A DNA stretch of 64,000 nt from Paracoccaceae bacterium (GCA_024742575.1 JANSYF010000013.1:1-64000), one strand, 5' to 3'; counted from the stretch's first letter, positions 17,493-26,883 are shown. Numbers and translations are program-made. Notes: a model not told the origin generated them from the letters alone.

Positions 17493-20381
17493 TTAAGCTG
17501 CCATGATCTTGCAAAGTGTCGCTTTGGTTTCTTGCATCTGGGTCACCGAGTCATACCCGTAGGTCTGCGCGGTGTTGGTCGATTCACCCAAGACATAAGG
17601 GTCTGCGCCTTCCGGATACTTGGACCGCTGGTCCTCGCCCTGGAAATGTCCACCAAAGTGGAACGGCATGAACGCCACACCCGGAGCAACCCGTTCGGTC
17701 AACATGGCCATAACCTTGACCTTGCCACCTTCGGGGCCTTCGACCCAAACCTGTGCACCGTCCCGCACACCAAGGTCATTGGCATCGCGCGGGTTGATTT
17801 CGATGAACATGTCCTGCTGCAGCTCGGCCAGCCACGGGTTTGACCGTGTCTCGTCGCCGCCGCCCTCGTATTCGACCAGTCGGCCGGAGGTTAGGATGAT
17901 CGGGTAATCCGCCGAAAAGTCGTTGGCTTGGATCGACTTGTACATTGTCGGAACACGCCAGAACTTCTTGTCCTCGTAGGTCGGGTAGTCGGCCACAAGG
18001 TCATAGCGGTTGGTGTAGAGCGGTTCGCGGTGCAGCGGCACCGGATCCGGGAAGGTCCACACAACTGCGCGGGCCTTGGCGTTGCCGAAAGGTGCACATT
18101 CGTGTTTGATCGCGACCCGCTGAATGCCGCCCGAAAGGTCGGTTTTCCAGTTGGTTTTTGGACCCGCCACAGCGTCAATCGCTGCGCGTTCGTCATCCGT
18201 CAGATCACCGTCCCATCCAAGGTCCATGAGCATCTGCATGGTGAATTCAGGGTATCCATCCTGAATTTCCGAATTTGCAGAGGCCACGCCCTCGGCCAGA
18301 AGGTTGTCGCCGTCCCGTTCTACGCCGAAACGAGCACGGAAGGTCAGGCCACCTTTGGAAACGGGCAGAGACATATCATAAAGGTTCGGTGTCCCCGGGT
18401 GACCCATTTCTGGCGTCCCCCATGCTGGCCACGGCATACCGTAGTAATCGCCGTCTGCCGGACCACCAACAGCCTGCAACGTGGTGCGGTCGAACGTGTG
18501 CTGGTTCGCCATGTGCAGCTTAAGCCGCTCTGGTGACTGGCCGGTGTAACCGATCGTCCACATACCCCGGTTGAATTCGCGGGTGATGTCTTCGACGTTC
18601 GGCGTCACGCCATCATCTTCGATCGCGATGTTGCGGAAGATTTTGTCGTGGAAGCCGAACTTCTGCGCAAACAGACCCATGATCTCATGGTCTGTCTTCG
18701 ATTCAAACATCGGAGCCATGACCTGATCACGCCACTGGATCGACCGGTTCGAAGCAGTGACAGATCCACGGGTTTCGAACTGCGTGGTCGCCGGCAGCAG
18801 GTAAACGCCGTCCGTGCGGTCATGCAGAACTGCAGACACTGTCGGGAACGGATCGATCACGACAAGCGTGTCGAGCTTTTCCATCGCGGTCTTCATTTCC
18901 GGCAGACGGGTCTGAGAGTTGGGCGCGTGGCCCCACAGAACCATAACGCGGGTGTTGTCGGGCTGATCAAGGTTTTCCTTGTCTTCCAGAACCCCGTCGA
19001 TCCAGCGCGAAACCGGGATACCCGTCAGGTTCATCATCGGCGTGTCGCCGACTGTTTCCTGCGAGAACTGACCCTTCAGCCAATCCAGGTCTTCTTCCCA
19101 GACGCGCGCCCAGTGGGCCCACGAACCTGCGGACAGCCCATAATAGCCGGGCAGGGTATCCGCGAGAACGCCAAGGTCTGTTGCGCCCTGCACGTTGTCG
19201 TGGCCGCGGAAGATGTTGGTGCCGCCACCAGCCTGACCCATGTTGCCCAAAGCAAGCTGGAGCACACAGTATGCGCGGGTGTTGTTGTTGCCGTTGGTGT
19301 GCTGTGTGCCACCCATGCACCAAATCACGGTGCCCGGACGGTTGTTTGCCAGCGTACGCGCGACGCGTTCAAGCTGCGAACCCGGTGTGCCGGTGACGCG
19401 CTCGACCTCTTCGGGGTTCCACTTGGCGACTTCTTCTTTGATCTGGTCCATGCCCCAAACGCGGGTGCGGATGAACTCTTTGTCTTCCCAACCGTTTTCG
19501 AAGATGTGCCAAAGGATGCCCCAAACCAGCGCCACGTCCGAACCGGGCCGGAAGCGGACATATTCGTCAGCGTGGGCCGCAGTGCGTGTGAAACGCGGGT
19601 CGCAGACGATGAGCGGTGCGTTGTTCTGCTCTTTCGCCTTTAGGATATGGAGCAGCGACACCGGGTGCGCTTCGGCAGGGTTGCCACCGATCAGGAAGAT
19701 CGCGCGCGACTTGTGGATGTCGTTGTAGCTGTTGGTCATGGCGCCGTAGCCCCATGTGTTCGCCACACCAGCAACTGTTGTCGAGTGACAGATACGCGCC
19801 TGGTGGTCGATGTTGTTCGTGCCCCAATAGGCGGCGAACTTGCGCATCAGGTAGGCTTGTTCGTTGTTGTGCTTGGCGGAACCGAGCCAGTAGACCGAGT
19901 CTGGGCCGCTTTCGTCGCGGACCTCAAGCATCTTGTCACCGATCTCGTTGATCGCCTGTTCCCAGCTGATGCGCTTCCACTCACCACCCTCTTTTTTCAT
20001 CGGGTACTTGAGACGGCGCTCACCATGGGCGTGTTCGCGAACAGCGGCACCTTTGGCGCAGTGCGCACCAAGGTTGAACGGGCTGTCCCAGCCGGGCTCT
20101 TGCCCGATCCAGACGCCATTGCTGACTTCGGCGACAACGGTACAGCCAACCGAGCAGTGCGTGCAGACCGATTTAACGGTCTCGACCGCGCCATTAACGG
20201 CGGATTGTGCGCTGGCTTGCGTGACAGCGCCACCTGTGGCGCTGATGGCGGCAAGGCCACCAATCGCAAGGCCCGATCCACGCAGGAACGAGCGTCTGTC
20301 GACAGATTTGTTTGCAACTTCCGAAATCAGGCCTGTCCGCGCAGCGCGCCGTGTCAGCCCTCCGGTTTTCTTTCTTAGCAT
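17493..20381 (-). CDS. fdhA: Formate dehydrogenase catalytic (alpha) subunit, Tat-exported, cysteine form
   Basis: A 962-aa bis-molybdopterin guanine dinucleotide (Mo or W) oxidoreductase converting formate to CO2. A Tat signal DRRSFLRGSG (28-37) precedes a [4Fe-4S] site C73-C76-C80-C108. The active-site segment RICHSTTVAG has Cys198 with His199 where E. coli FdnG has selenocysteine, so no Sec machinery is needed. A molydopterin-dinucleotide-binding domain fills the C-terminal ~150 residues. Export implies a periplasmic enzyme with FdhB and the gamma subunit. Confidence 0.95.
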   Translation of the reverse strand: MLRKKTGGLTRRAARTGLISEVANKSVDRRSFLRGSGLAIGGLAAISATGGAVTQASAQSAVNGAVETVKSVCTHCSVGCTVVAEVSNGVWIGQEPGWDSPFNLGAHCAKGAAVREHAHGERRLKYPMKKEGGEWKRISWEQAINEIGDKMLEVRDESGPDSVYWLGSAKHNNEQAYLMRKFAAYWGTNNIDHQARICHSTTVAGVANTWGYGAMTNSYNDIHKSRAIFLIGGNPAEAHPVSLLHILKAKEQNNAPLIVCDPRFTRTAAHADEYVRFRPGSDVALVWGILWHIFENGWEDKEFIRTRVWGMDQIKEEVAKWNPEEVERVTGTPGSQLERVARTLANNRPGTVIWCMGGTQHTNGNNNTRAYCVLQLALGNMGQAGGGTNIFRGHDNVQGATDLGVLADTLPGYYGLSAGSWAHWARVWEEDLDWLKGQFSQETVGDTPMMNLTGIPVSRWIDGVLEDKENLDQPDNTRVMVLWGHAPNSQTRLPEMKTAMEKLDTLVVIDPFPTVSAVLHDRTDGVYLLPATTQFETRGSVTASNRSIQWRDQVMAPMFESKTDHEIMGLFAQKFGFHDKIFRNIAIEDDGVTPNVEDITREFNRGMWTIGYTGQSPERLKLHMANQHTFDRTTLQAVGGPADGDYYGMPWPAWGTPEMGHPGTPNLYDMSLPVSKGGLTFRARFGVERDGDNLLAEGVASANSEIQDGYPEFTMQMLMDLGWDGDLTDDERAAIDAVAGPKTNWKTDLSGGIQRVAIKHECAPFGNAKARAVVWTFPDPVPLHREPLYTNRYDLVADYPTYEDKKFWRVPTMYKSIQANDFSADYPIILTSGRLVEYEGGGDETRSNPWLAELQQDMFIEINPRDANDLGVRDGAQVWVEGPEGGKVKVMAMLTERVAPGVAFMPFHFGGHFQGEDQRSKYPEGADPYVLGESTNTAQTYGYDSVTQMQETKATLCKIMAA

Positions 20382-20479
20382 GGTATCCCTCTTTAGCTAC
20401 CTGAGGCGGGGTACGCCGTCGGCTGGGTTGCGATCTGTATCCCGAAGATCGGATTACAGAGGAGGTGACGTACGAGGTA

Positions 20480-20671
20480 TTAGAACCGGGTACTGGCGAG
20501 ATAGGCGCGGGTGTGTGCGGTGTCTTGCATTTTACCGTCCGCCTTGAGCGTTTCCGCCGCTTCGGCTTGCGTGCCTGACACAGCGACTGCCGCCACTGCA
20601 GCGGGGGCTGCGGTGCCTGCCAGTTTTAGAAAATCACGGCGACTTTTGGACGCCTCGTTTTTCTCAGTCAT
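20480..20671 (-). CDS. Formate dehydrogenase region Tat-target mini-protein, 63 aa
   Basis: A 63-aa protein that is mostly a twin-arginine signal: KSRRDFLKLAGTAAPAAVAAVAVSG, then a short tail ending AYLASTRF. It fits the small family known as the formate dehydrogenase region TAT target, always found beside fdhA. The ATG at 20671 has GGGAGGAACC upstream. The role is unknown in general; it may bind the FDH complex during export or act as a small subunit. Confidence 0.85.
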   Translation of the reverse strand: MTEKNEASKSRRDFLKLAGTAAPAAVAAVAVSGTQAEAAETLKADGKMQDTAHTRAYLASTRF

Positions 20672-20750
20672 GGAAGGTTCCTCCCTTCTTCCTGTTTGGT
20701 GCGGCGCGTGTGCCGCAGGGCGACGGTTGCCCGTCAGGTGCAATCCCGGT

Positions 20751-21365
20751 TTAGGCCGGGGTTAGTCTGAACGCTTCGCGCTCAATCTTCATAAATGCCT
20801 GCCCAACCGATCCAACCGCGCTGTAAAGCATTGCGGTTTTTGCGGTTTCCAGATCGGCATAGAAATGTCCGGCCCACGGCGCGATGTGCCGGTTGAAGAA
20901 CGTCTTTTGATCGTCAAGCGTCGATGGCGTGGAAAAGCGGCCAATGATCAATCCGCCCATCACTTCCATCAGCGTGGCGATATTGTCTTCGGGCTCGTAA
21001 ACATTGGGCGCGCGTTCGATCCGGCGTGCCGATAGATCGTTGCGCAGCACAGCAAGCGGCTTTTCGTGCAAAAACCCAGTTAGATAAAAACTGGCATACG
21101 GCAGCAATTCACCGCGACCCAAGCCGATGAACAGCTTATTGAACTCGCGTTCCGCCTGTTGCGGCGTTGTGGTCCGCGCGCAATCGGCAAGACGGGTGAT
21201 CGCCTGACCAAGATCAGTATCATCGCCCGTCAGCCCAGCGGTTTGAGACAGCAATAGTTCATCAGGCGGCGCCGACAGGATCAGGCCTAGAAAATTGTAA
21301 AGGTCCGCGCGAAGGCGGTCTTCTTCCGACACCGATGGCGAGGTCTGAGCCGCGCTCATTGTCAT
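20751..21365 (-). CDS. TorD/DmsD-family chaperone for FdhA
   Basis: A 204-aa all-alpha redox-enzyme maturation protein. Typical features are DLYNFLGLILSAPPDELLL near the N-terminus, EFNKLFIGLGRGELLPYASFYLTGFLHEKPL, and EPEDNIATLMEVMGGLI. Such chaperones bind the Tat signal of a molybdoenzyme until cofactor insertion is complete; FdhA is the neighbour with such a signal. Start ATG at 21365 overlaps the stop of the DUF3306 gene (ATGA). Confidence 0.88.
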   Translation of the reverse strand: MTMSAAQTSPSVSEEDRLRADLYNFLGLILSAPPDELLLSQTAGLTGDDTDLGQAITRLADCARTTTPQQAEREFNKLFIGLGRGELLPYASFYLTGFLHEKPLAVLRNDLSARRIERAPNVYEPEDNIATLMEVMGGLIIGRFSTPSTLDDQKTFFNRHIAPWAGHFYADLETAKTAMLYSAVGSVGQAFMKIEREAFRLTPA

Positions 21366-22045
21366 CCTGTCTCACTTTCTATTCTGAATCGCATCCGTCG
21401 CGGGCGCGCAGGTTCCTCTACCAGTGTATCCAACGGTGTGCCGTTGGCATATTCATCGTCGCTGTTATCGCCTGCGACCATGGTCGTAGATGCGGGTGCG
21501 GCAACTGCATTATCCTGCATAATTTCCGGAATAGATTCATTTTCCACAGATGTTTTGCGGTCTGCTTCGGTCCAACTGATTTCCGACAGATTCTCTGGGG
21601 TATCAACGTGTTCGCCCGATTGCGCGGCGATTTTGGCCCGCTCCTGTTCTTCCAAAGCTTGCACGTGGCGCAGCAATCCCTTGCCGACCTGATAGGCGGT
21701 TTTGACCCCCGGCGCGTCCGTTGCAGCGTTGGTAAAATCACCGTCGTAGTCGTTCAGCCCGTCCAAATTGGCGAGCACAGGATTGAGTCGCCACAACTGC
21801 CGCATCGCGCGGCGGCGCAGGCGTTCGGGTACCGCTTTGTTCATGAAACCTGCAATGTCCTGACCGGGTTCGAGGTTGTCGGGATCGGGCAGCCCGAACT
21901 CTTCTAGGATCTCGGCATCGGTCTTTTCTTCAAGCTGTTTCTGCGTCTCTTCGACTTCGGCAGCTTCGACGCGGCGGGCCTCTTCGGCTTCCTCGGCCTC
22001 GACCCGCGCCTTGCGGCGGGACCAGAAATCCGACCCCCGGCTCAT
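21362..22045 (-). CDS. DUF3306 family protein (FDH-associated)
   Basis: A 227-aa soluble protein. The N-terminus has the family pattern FWSRRKARVEAEEAEEARR with a Glu-rich coiled coil to about residue 42. The conserved core EEFGLPDPDNLEPGQDIAGFMNKAVPERLRRRAMRQLWRLNPVLANLDGLNDYDGDF follows. The rest is acidic and low in complexity. Members occur with DUF3305 beside formate dehydrogenases; molecular role unknown. The start at 22045 sits in an ATGA overlap with the DUF3305 gene. Confidence 0.85.
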   Translation of the reverse strand: MSRGSDFWSRRKARVEAEEAEEARRVEAAEVEETQKQLEEKTDAEILEEFGLPDPDNLEPGQDIAGFMNKAVPERLRRRAMRQLWRLNPVLANLDGLNDYDGDFTNAATDAPGVKTAYQVGKGLLRHVQALEEQERAKIAAQSGEHVDTPENLSEISWTEADRKTSVENESIPEIMQDNAVAAPASTTMVAGDNSDDEYANGTPLDTLVEEPARPRRMRFRIESETG

Positions 22046-22650
22046 GACTCGCGCGCCTTGCGGGCGCTGGAGGGCGCACGATAGACGTCGCTGACCTGTG
22101 CGATACGCGGATCGCCTTTGCCATCCTCGACCTTGTCTTCCAGATAGCGCTTGCGCTTGCGTTTCACGAACGGCTCTTGCACGAAATGCAAATCGGTCCA
22201 TTCCTGCACCCAAGCCACAAGGGGCGGGGGCATTGGCACTTTTTCAACAACATCCTCACCGCCATCAGCATATTGCATTGCCTCATGCGGGTTGGCAGTG
22301 ATCAGTTTAATTGTGTACGGCCATTCATCGGCGCCCGGCTGCAACACCACATAGGCGCAGACCACCGATTCAGCGAGGCCGATGCGATAGGCCTCGGCGT
22401 CGGTGCGCCACAGGGTCAGATTGCGGGTGCCGACGTGAAATTCGGAAACGTCGCCATCTTCGCGCAGCAGTTTCCAATGCGCTGGTCCGGCACCCGGTAA
22501 AAGCGCGGTGGGCGCATAGGCCCATTTCTGCCAGCGGGTCACACCGGGGCGGCGCTGAATCACAACGCCCACCGGCATCTCGATGGAACGGGTCTCAGTC
22601 GTGGTCAAACGTGTGTCCTCCCAATCCGGCTTCACAGGCGCGGTTGACAT
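22042..22650 (-). CDS. DUF3305 family protein (FDH-associated)
   Basis: A 202-aa cytoplasmic protein. The recognisable core is MPVGVVIQRRPGVTRWQKWAYAPTALLPG, then FHVGTRNLTLWRTDAEAYRIGL and YVVLQPG, which match the DUF3305 pattern. It is the first gene of the fdhA-fdhB operon and is divergent from the polyferredoxin gene across an 82-bp gap. The ATG at 22650 is preferred; an in-frame upstream ATG would run into the divergent gene's leader. Function unknown, presumed in FDH assembly. Confidence 0.85.
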   Translation of the reverse strand: MSTAPVKPDWEDTRLTTTETRSIEMPVGVVIQRRPGVTRWQKWAYAPTALLPGAGPAHWKLLREDGDVSEFHVGTRNLTLWRTDAEAYRIGLAESVVCAYVVLQPGADEWPYTIKLITANPHEAMQYADGGEDVVEKVPMPPPLVAWVQEWTDLHFVQEPFVKRKRKRYLEDKVEDGKGDPRIAQVSDVYRAPSSARKARES

Positions 22651-22732
22651 CTGCCTAGCATAGCCCTTGGGTATGTCCAAATATCAACCAACGACAAGAG
22701 ACCACGCGGGCAACCGCCGCGAAAGGGCCAAC

Positions 22733-24703
22733 ATGGGAACCAGACTGCTTCTTTGTGACTGCCTTGGCAGCCAAACCGTCGACGCCAGCGCCATCGGCGA
22801 GGTGACATCGCTTGATCCATCGAAAGTGTATACGAACCTTTGCGGAACCCAGACAGAGTCCGCCGCCAAGGCGATCGAGGCGGGGGATGTGATGATCGCC
22901 TGCATGCAGGAAAGCGCATTCTTCGAAATGCTGGCCGAGGAACTGGGCGTCGATGCGCCGGGATTCGTCGACATCCGCGACCGCGCGGGGTGGAGCGATC
23001 AAGGCGCCAAGGCCGGGCCGAAACAGGCGGCACTGGCGGCTGAGGCGGCGTTGAACCTGCCGGTGGCCAAGGTGGTCGATGTGATCAGCGAAGGCACCTG
23101 CCTGATCGTCGGTGCAGGCGAGGCGGTTTTTGCGGCAGCTGCGCAACTGTGTGACACTTTGGCCGTGACGGTGTTGCAGACGGACACTTCGGACGTGCCG
23201 CTGGACCGTCGGTTCGACGTTGTGCGCGGGCAGGTGCGCAATCTGAACGGTGCGCTTGGCCAGTTCGAGGTGCGCATCAACGGCTTTGCGCAACTTTTGC
23301 CCGGTGGGCGTGGCGCGTTTGCGTTCAGCGATCCCAAGGACGGTGCGGTGTCGGAATGCGACGTGGTGATCGACCTGACGGGCGATCCCGCGATGGTGCC
23401 AGCCCCGCACAAGCGCGAAGGCTATCTGCGCGCGGACCCACGCCAGCCCGTTGCTGTTGCAGCGGTTCTGGCCGAGGCGGCGCAGATGGTCGGCACGTTC
23501 GAAAAGCCGCTGTATATCGCGTTAGAACCAGCTTTATGTGCGCACAGTCGCGCCGAGCAGACGGGCTGTTCCAAATGCCTCAACATTTGCCCTACGGGCG
23601 CAATCACGTCGGCGGGTGATCATGTCGCGATTGACCCAATGATCTGTGCCGGTTGCGGCGCGTGCGCTGCGTTGTGCCCGTCGGGCGCCATCGCCTATGA
23701 CGCGCCGCCGGTGTCAGCGGTATTCCGGCGGTTGGATGCGCTGTCTTCGACCTATCGCAAGGCTGGGGGTAAAGCGCCACGTCTGCTGGTGCATGATGCC
23801 GATCATGGGGGCGAAATGATCAGCCTCGCAGCCCGCTTTGGCCGGGGCCTGCCCTCGGATGTGATCCCCTTTGCGATGGACAGTCTGGCCGCCTTTGGCC
23901 ATGCCGAGATGATGGCCGCGCTCAGCTGTGGTCTTGCATCGGTGGATGTGCTGCTGGCCCCGCGCACCGAACGTGACACGCCGGAACATGAGGCGATGCT
24001 GGCCAATGCCCTGTCTGGTGGTGGCCGGGTACAGGTGATCGACATGGTCGATCCCGATGCGCTGAGCGATCACCTTTACGGTGGCGATGTTCCGAACCCG
24101 GTGGCGTCCCCAAGCTTGCCCATTGGCACGCGTCGTCAGGTGGCCCGTGTTGCCGCAAAGGCGATGATGCCCGAGGCGGAAATGCTACCCTTGCCGGAAA
24201 ACGCGCCCTACGGCGCGGTTCTCGTGAACACAGATTCTTGCACATTGTGCTTAAGCTGTGTGTCGCTTTGCCCCTCGGGCGCATTGGGCGACAACCCGGA
24301 CCTGCCGCAATTGCTGTTTCAGGAGGACGCCTGCCTACAATGTGGACTCTGCGCCACGATCTGTCCCGAAACCGCGATCACGCTTGAGCCGCGGATGAAC
24401 CTTACCGATGCGGCGTTCAGCCAAGTGGTGCTGAACGAAGAAGAGCCGTTTGCCTGCATCGAATGCGGGTCACTCTTTGGGGTGAAATCGACCATCGAAA
24501 AGATCACCGAAAAGCTGGCGGGCAAGCATTCTATGTTCGCCACCAGTGACGCGGCGAAGATGATCCAAATGTGTGACAATTGCCGCATTCAGGCGCAGTA
24601 CCATTCGCAGAACAATCCGTTCTCGCTGGGCGAGCCTCGTATTCCGCGCACGACAGATGACTACCTCAAAGAGACGCCCTATTCGAAACGTAAGGATCAT
24701 TGA
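22733..24703 (+). CDS. Polyferredoxin-like 4Fe-4S protein (FDH-associated)
   Basis: A ~656-aa cytoplasmic iron-sulfur protein. The N-terminal RLLLCDCLGSQTVDA and a thioredoxin-reductase-like region precede four ferredoxin Cys motifs: CSKCLNICP, CAGCGACAALCP, CTLCLSCVSLCP and CLQCGLCATICP. CIECGS and CDNC close the C-terminus. It is divergent from the DUF3305-fdhA operon and probably contributes to electron supply or cluster assembly for FDH. The start at 22733 (MGTRLLLC) fits the family N-terminus; an ATG at 22673 would add 20 residues. Confidence 0.85.
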   Translation: MGTRLLLCDCLGSQTVDASAIGEVTSLDPSKVYTNLCGTQTESAAKAIEAGDVMIACMQESAFFEMLAEELGVDAPGFVDIRDRAGWSDQGAKAGPKQAALAAEAALNLPVAKVVDVISEGTCLIVGAGEAVFAAAAQLCDTLAVTVLQTDTSDVPLDRRFDVVRGQVRNLNGALGQFEVRINGFAQLLPGGRGAFAFSDPKDGAVSECDVVIDLTGDPAMVPAPHKREGYLRADPRQPVAVAAVLAEAAQMVGTFEKPLYIALEPALCAHSRAEQTGCSKCLNICPTGAITSAGDHVAIDPMICAGCGACAALCPSGAIAYDAPPVSAVFRRLDALSSTYRKAGGKAPRLLVHDADHGGEMISLAARFGRGLPSDVIPFAMDSLAAFGHAEMMAALSCGLASVDVLLAPRTERDTPEHEAMLANALSGGGRVQVIDMVDPDALSDHLYGGDVPNPVASPSLPIGTRRQVARVAAKAMMPEAEMLPLPENAPYGAVLVNTDSCTLCLSCVSLCPSGALGDNPDLPQLLFQEDACLQCGLCATICPETAITLEPRMNLTDAAFSQVVLNEEEPFACIECGSLFGVKSTIEKITEKLAGKHSMFATSDAAKMIQMCDNCRIQAQYHSQNNPFSLGEPRIPRTTDDYLKETPYSKRKDH

Positions 24704-24760
24704 GCCGGGGAGCTGTTTCGAAATAACGGACCAACAGCCGTCAAGGCGGCCGTGCCCGGT

Positions 24761-25525
24761 CTACTGATCTTGCATTGACTGAATCGGCCTTCCAAGGTCA
24801 GCAGGGGTTATGCCTTGCACAAAGGCCATAATGTTCTCCAGATCGTCCAGCGTCATCTCGACGGCGGCGATTGGCGATGGGCGGGTCGCGTCGAAGGGTT
24901 CGGTCACGTCCGCGATCTGGGTGAAGGCGGGGTGCGGGTTTAACACGTAAAACGCCTGAAACCGATCCTCCCAATCCCGCAGGGTGCGCAGCACGGCAAA
25001 GGACGGGGTGGAGCCGATAGAGTTCATGCGGTTCTTGTCGCTTACCACGTGGCAGCGCCCGCAATGGGACAGCGACACTTCCTCGCCGCGCAGGGCGTCA
25101 CCATCATAGGTGATCTGGACCACGACTTTTTCGACCTTAACCTCAGAGGTAAAGAGCGCGACCCCGTCGACCTGATAACTGTCGACCGTGTTGCGCCCCA
25201 CATCCGAACGCAACCAATCGGCAAAGCGTTGGGCGTCGGGATCGTCGCCCGTGTCGAACTTCCAAACGGTGTCGAGGCCTTCAAAGGCAACGATCCCGGT
25301 TGAGCCGAACTGCGCATCGGCGGTTGCCTCTGGCGGGGTCAGTGTGATGCGGGTCTGGGTCTTGAGGGTAAAGCGCGGCAGGATGTATTTCAGCAGACCG
25401 GACTCGACCAAAGGCTGTGGTGCGGCCAGCGTGAAAGTTTTGTCCTGTGCCTGAGCGGTTTGTCCGAGTGCCGTCAGCATCGCTGCGGCCAAAAGAAAAG
25501 GCAGGTGTTTGCGGATTGCGGTCAT
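24761..25525 (-). CDS. Exported protein: shortened binding-protein-like domain fused to a cytochrome c motif
   Basis: A 254-aa periplasmic protein with signal peptide (cleavage near AQA-QD). Residues 31-130 resemble the two ends of a tungstate/molybdate-type (TupA-like) binding protein: ESGLLKYILPRFTLKTQTRI, then RFADWLRSDVGRNTVDSYQVDGVALF, with the middle lobe missing. A heme c site CGRCH is at 155-159, with M224 as a possible axial ligand before LDDLENIMAFVQGI. It lies convergent with the polyferredoxin gene. The heme site is visible directly; the binding-protein relationship is from pattern only. Function unknown. Confidence 0.75.
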   Translation of the reverse strand: MTAIRKHLPFLLAAAMLTALGQTAQAQDKTFTLAAPQPLVESGLLKYILPRFTLKTQTRITLTPPEATADAQFGSTGIVAFEGLDTVWKFDTGDDPDAQRFADWLRSDVGRNTVDSYQVDGVALFTSEVKVEKVVVQITYDGDALRGEEVSLSHCGRCHVVSDKNRMNSIGSTPSFAVLRTLRDWEDRFQAFYVLNPHPAFTQIADVTEPFDATRPSPIAAVEMTLDDLENIMAFVQGITPADLGRPIQSMQDQ

Positions 25526-25624
25526 TCTGGGTCGCCTCCTTGCTTGAAAGCCTAAAGGCGCTGGCTTACACCCGTCAACGCTTCAACTCGCAAAGAACGA
25601 GCCGATGCCCAAGGGAGAAGACTG

Positions 25625-25816
25625 ATGAGCGACGATTTCAACATGTCCATGCGCAAGTTTCTCAAGCAGGTTGGGGTCACTTCCCAACAGGCCATTGAAG
25701 AGGCGATGCGGTCCGCTGATACCAGCGGCAAGACCTATCAAGCCAAGGTCGTTCTGACCATTGACGGACTTGATCTGGAACACGTGGTGACCGGCACCAT
25801 CAAGGGACAGGACTGA
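25625..25816 (+). CDS. DUF6494 family small protein, 63 aa
   Basis: A 63-aa soluble protein: FNMSMRKFLKQVGVTSQQAIEEAM followed by a beta-rich half with TYQAKVVLTIDGLDLEHVVTGTI. AAGGGAGAAG precedes the ATG. Such proteins are found immediately upstream of Mrp-type ATPases in Rhodobacterales (recalled as DUF6494). Only 2 bp separate it from the mrp gene, so it is probably cotranslated. Function unknown; a partner of the iron-sulfur carrier is the natural guess. Confidence 0.8.
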   Translation: MSDDFNMSMRKFLKQVGVTSQQAIEEAMRSADTSGKTYQAKVVLTIDGLDLEHVVTGTIKGQD

Positions 25817-25818
25817 CT

Positions 25819-26883
25819 GTGGCATTAGATCGTGAGGCGGTTCTTGCCGCACTGAAAGCCGTGACCGATCCGGTCTCGGGACAGGATATCGTGTCGGCAG
25901 GCGTTGTTCGCGCGTTGAACGTCGATGGCGACGCGGTGCGCTTTGTTGTCGAAGTCGCCCCCGACAAGGCCGAGGCTTATGGCCCGGTGCGACAAGCCGC
26001 CGAAGACGCGGTTAAGGCGCTGGGCGCGTCTAGCGTGTCGGCGGTGATGACGGCGCATTCCGCACCAAAACCTCCGCCTGATTTGAAAGGTGGGGCCAAG
26101 CCGAAACCGGCAGGCCCCGAAAAGATCCCCGGTGTGGACCGCATTCTGGCGATTGCATCTGGCAAAGGCGGCGTGGGAAAATCCACTGTGTCCGCAAACC
26201 TCGCCTGTGCGTTGGCCGCCGAGGGTCGGCGCGTCGGCTTGCTGGATGCGGATGTCTATGGCCCCAGCCAGCCGCGCATGTTGGGTGTGTCGGGGCGCCC
26301 CGCCAGCCCGGACGGTAAAACGATCCTGCCGATGCGCAATTTCGGTGTGACCATGATGTCCATCGGCTTGATGGTGAACGAAGGTCAAGCGGTCGTGTGG
26401 CGCGGACCGATGCTGATGGGCGCGTTGCAACAGATGATGATGCAGGTGCAATGGGGGGCGTTGGATGTGCTTCTGGTGGATCTTCCGCCGGGCACTGGTG
26501 ACGTGCAGATGACCCTGTCGCAGAAAGCGCATGTGGACGGAGCCGTTGTGGTGTCCACGCCGCAGGACGTGGCGCTTTTGGATGCGCGCAAGGGGATCGA
26601 CATGTTCAACCAGATGAACGTGCCGATCATCGGGCTTATCGAGAACATGTCGACGCATATCTGTTCCAACTGCGGCCACGAAGAGCACATCTTCGGCCAT
26701 GGTGGCGTTGCTGCCGAAGCGGCCAAGATTGGGGTGCCATTGCTTGCGGAAATTCCGCTGCATCTGGATATCCGCAAGGCGGCGGATGGCGGTGCACCGA
26801 TTGTTGTGTCGAAACCCGATAGCGCGCAGGCCGGAGCGTTCCGTGATTTGGCCCGCACGCTGATCGCTGCTGGAAAGGCATGA
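25819..26883 (+). CDS. apbC: Mrp/ApbC-family iron-sulfur cluster carrier ATPase
   Basis: A 354-aa P-loop protein that assembles and delivers [4Fe-4S] clusters. An N-terminal MIP18/DUF59-like domain (1-75) is linked by a Pro/Lys-rich stretch to the ParA/MinD-type ATPase with ASGKGGVGKST, DADVYGPSQPRML and LLVDLPPGTGD. Cluster-binding cysteines are in ICSNCGHEE. The GTG start at 25819 lies 2 bp after the DUF6494 stop. Its place beside FDH genes suggests it loads the many clusters of that system. Confidence 0.93.
   Translation: MALDREAVLAALKAVTDPVSGQDIVSAGVVRALNVDGDAVRFVVEVAPDKAEAYGPVRQAAEDAVKALGASSVSAVMTAHSAPKPPPDLKGGAKPKPAGPEKIPGVDRILAIASGKGGVGKSTVSANLACALAAEGRRVGLLDADVYGPSQPRMLGVSGRPASPDGKTILPMRNFGVTMMSIGLMVNEGQAVVWRGPMLMGALQQMMMQVQWGALDVLLVDLPPGTGDVQMTLSQKAHVDGAVVVSTPQDVALLDARKGIDMFNQMNVPIIGLIENMSTHICSNCGHEEHIFGHGGVAAEAAKIGVPLLAEIPLHLDIRKAADGGAPIVVSKPDSAQAGAFRDLARTLIAAGKA

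Noticed and set aside
18648-19643. 331-aa open frame on the plus strand
   Set aside because: Fully antisense to fdhA, no ribosome-binding site, and composition of a shadow frame in GC-rich DNA.
19760-19810. Possible selenocysteine codon in fdhA
   Set aside because: The active-site codon is a cysteine codon and the frame is open throughout.
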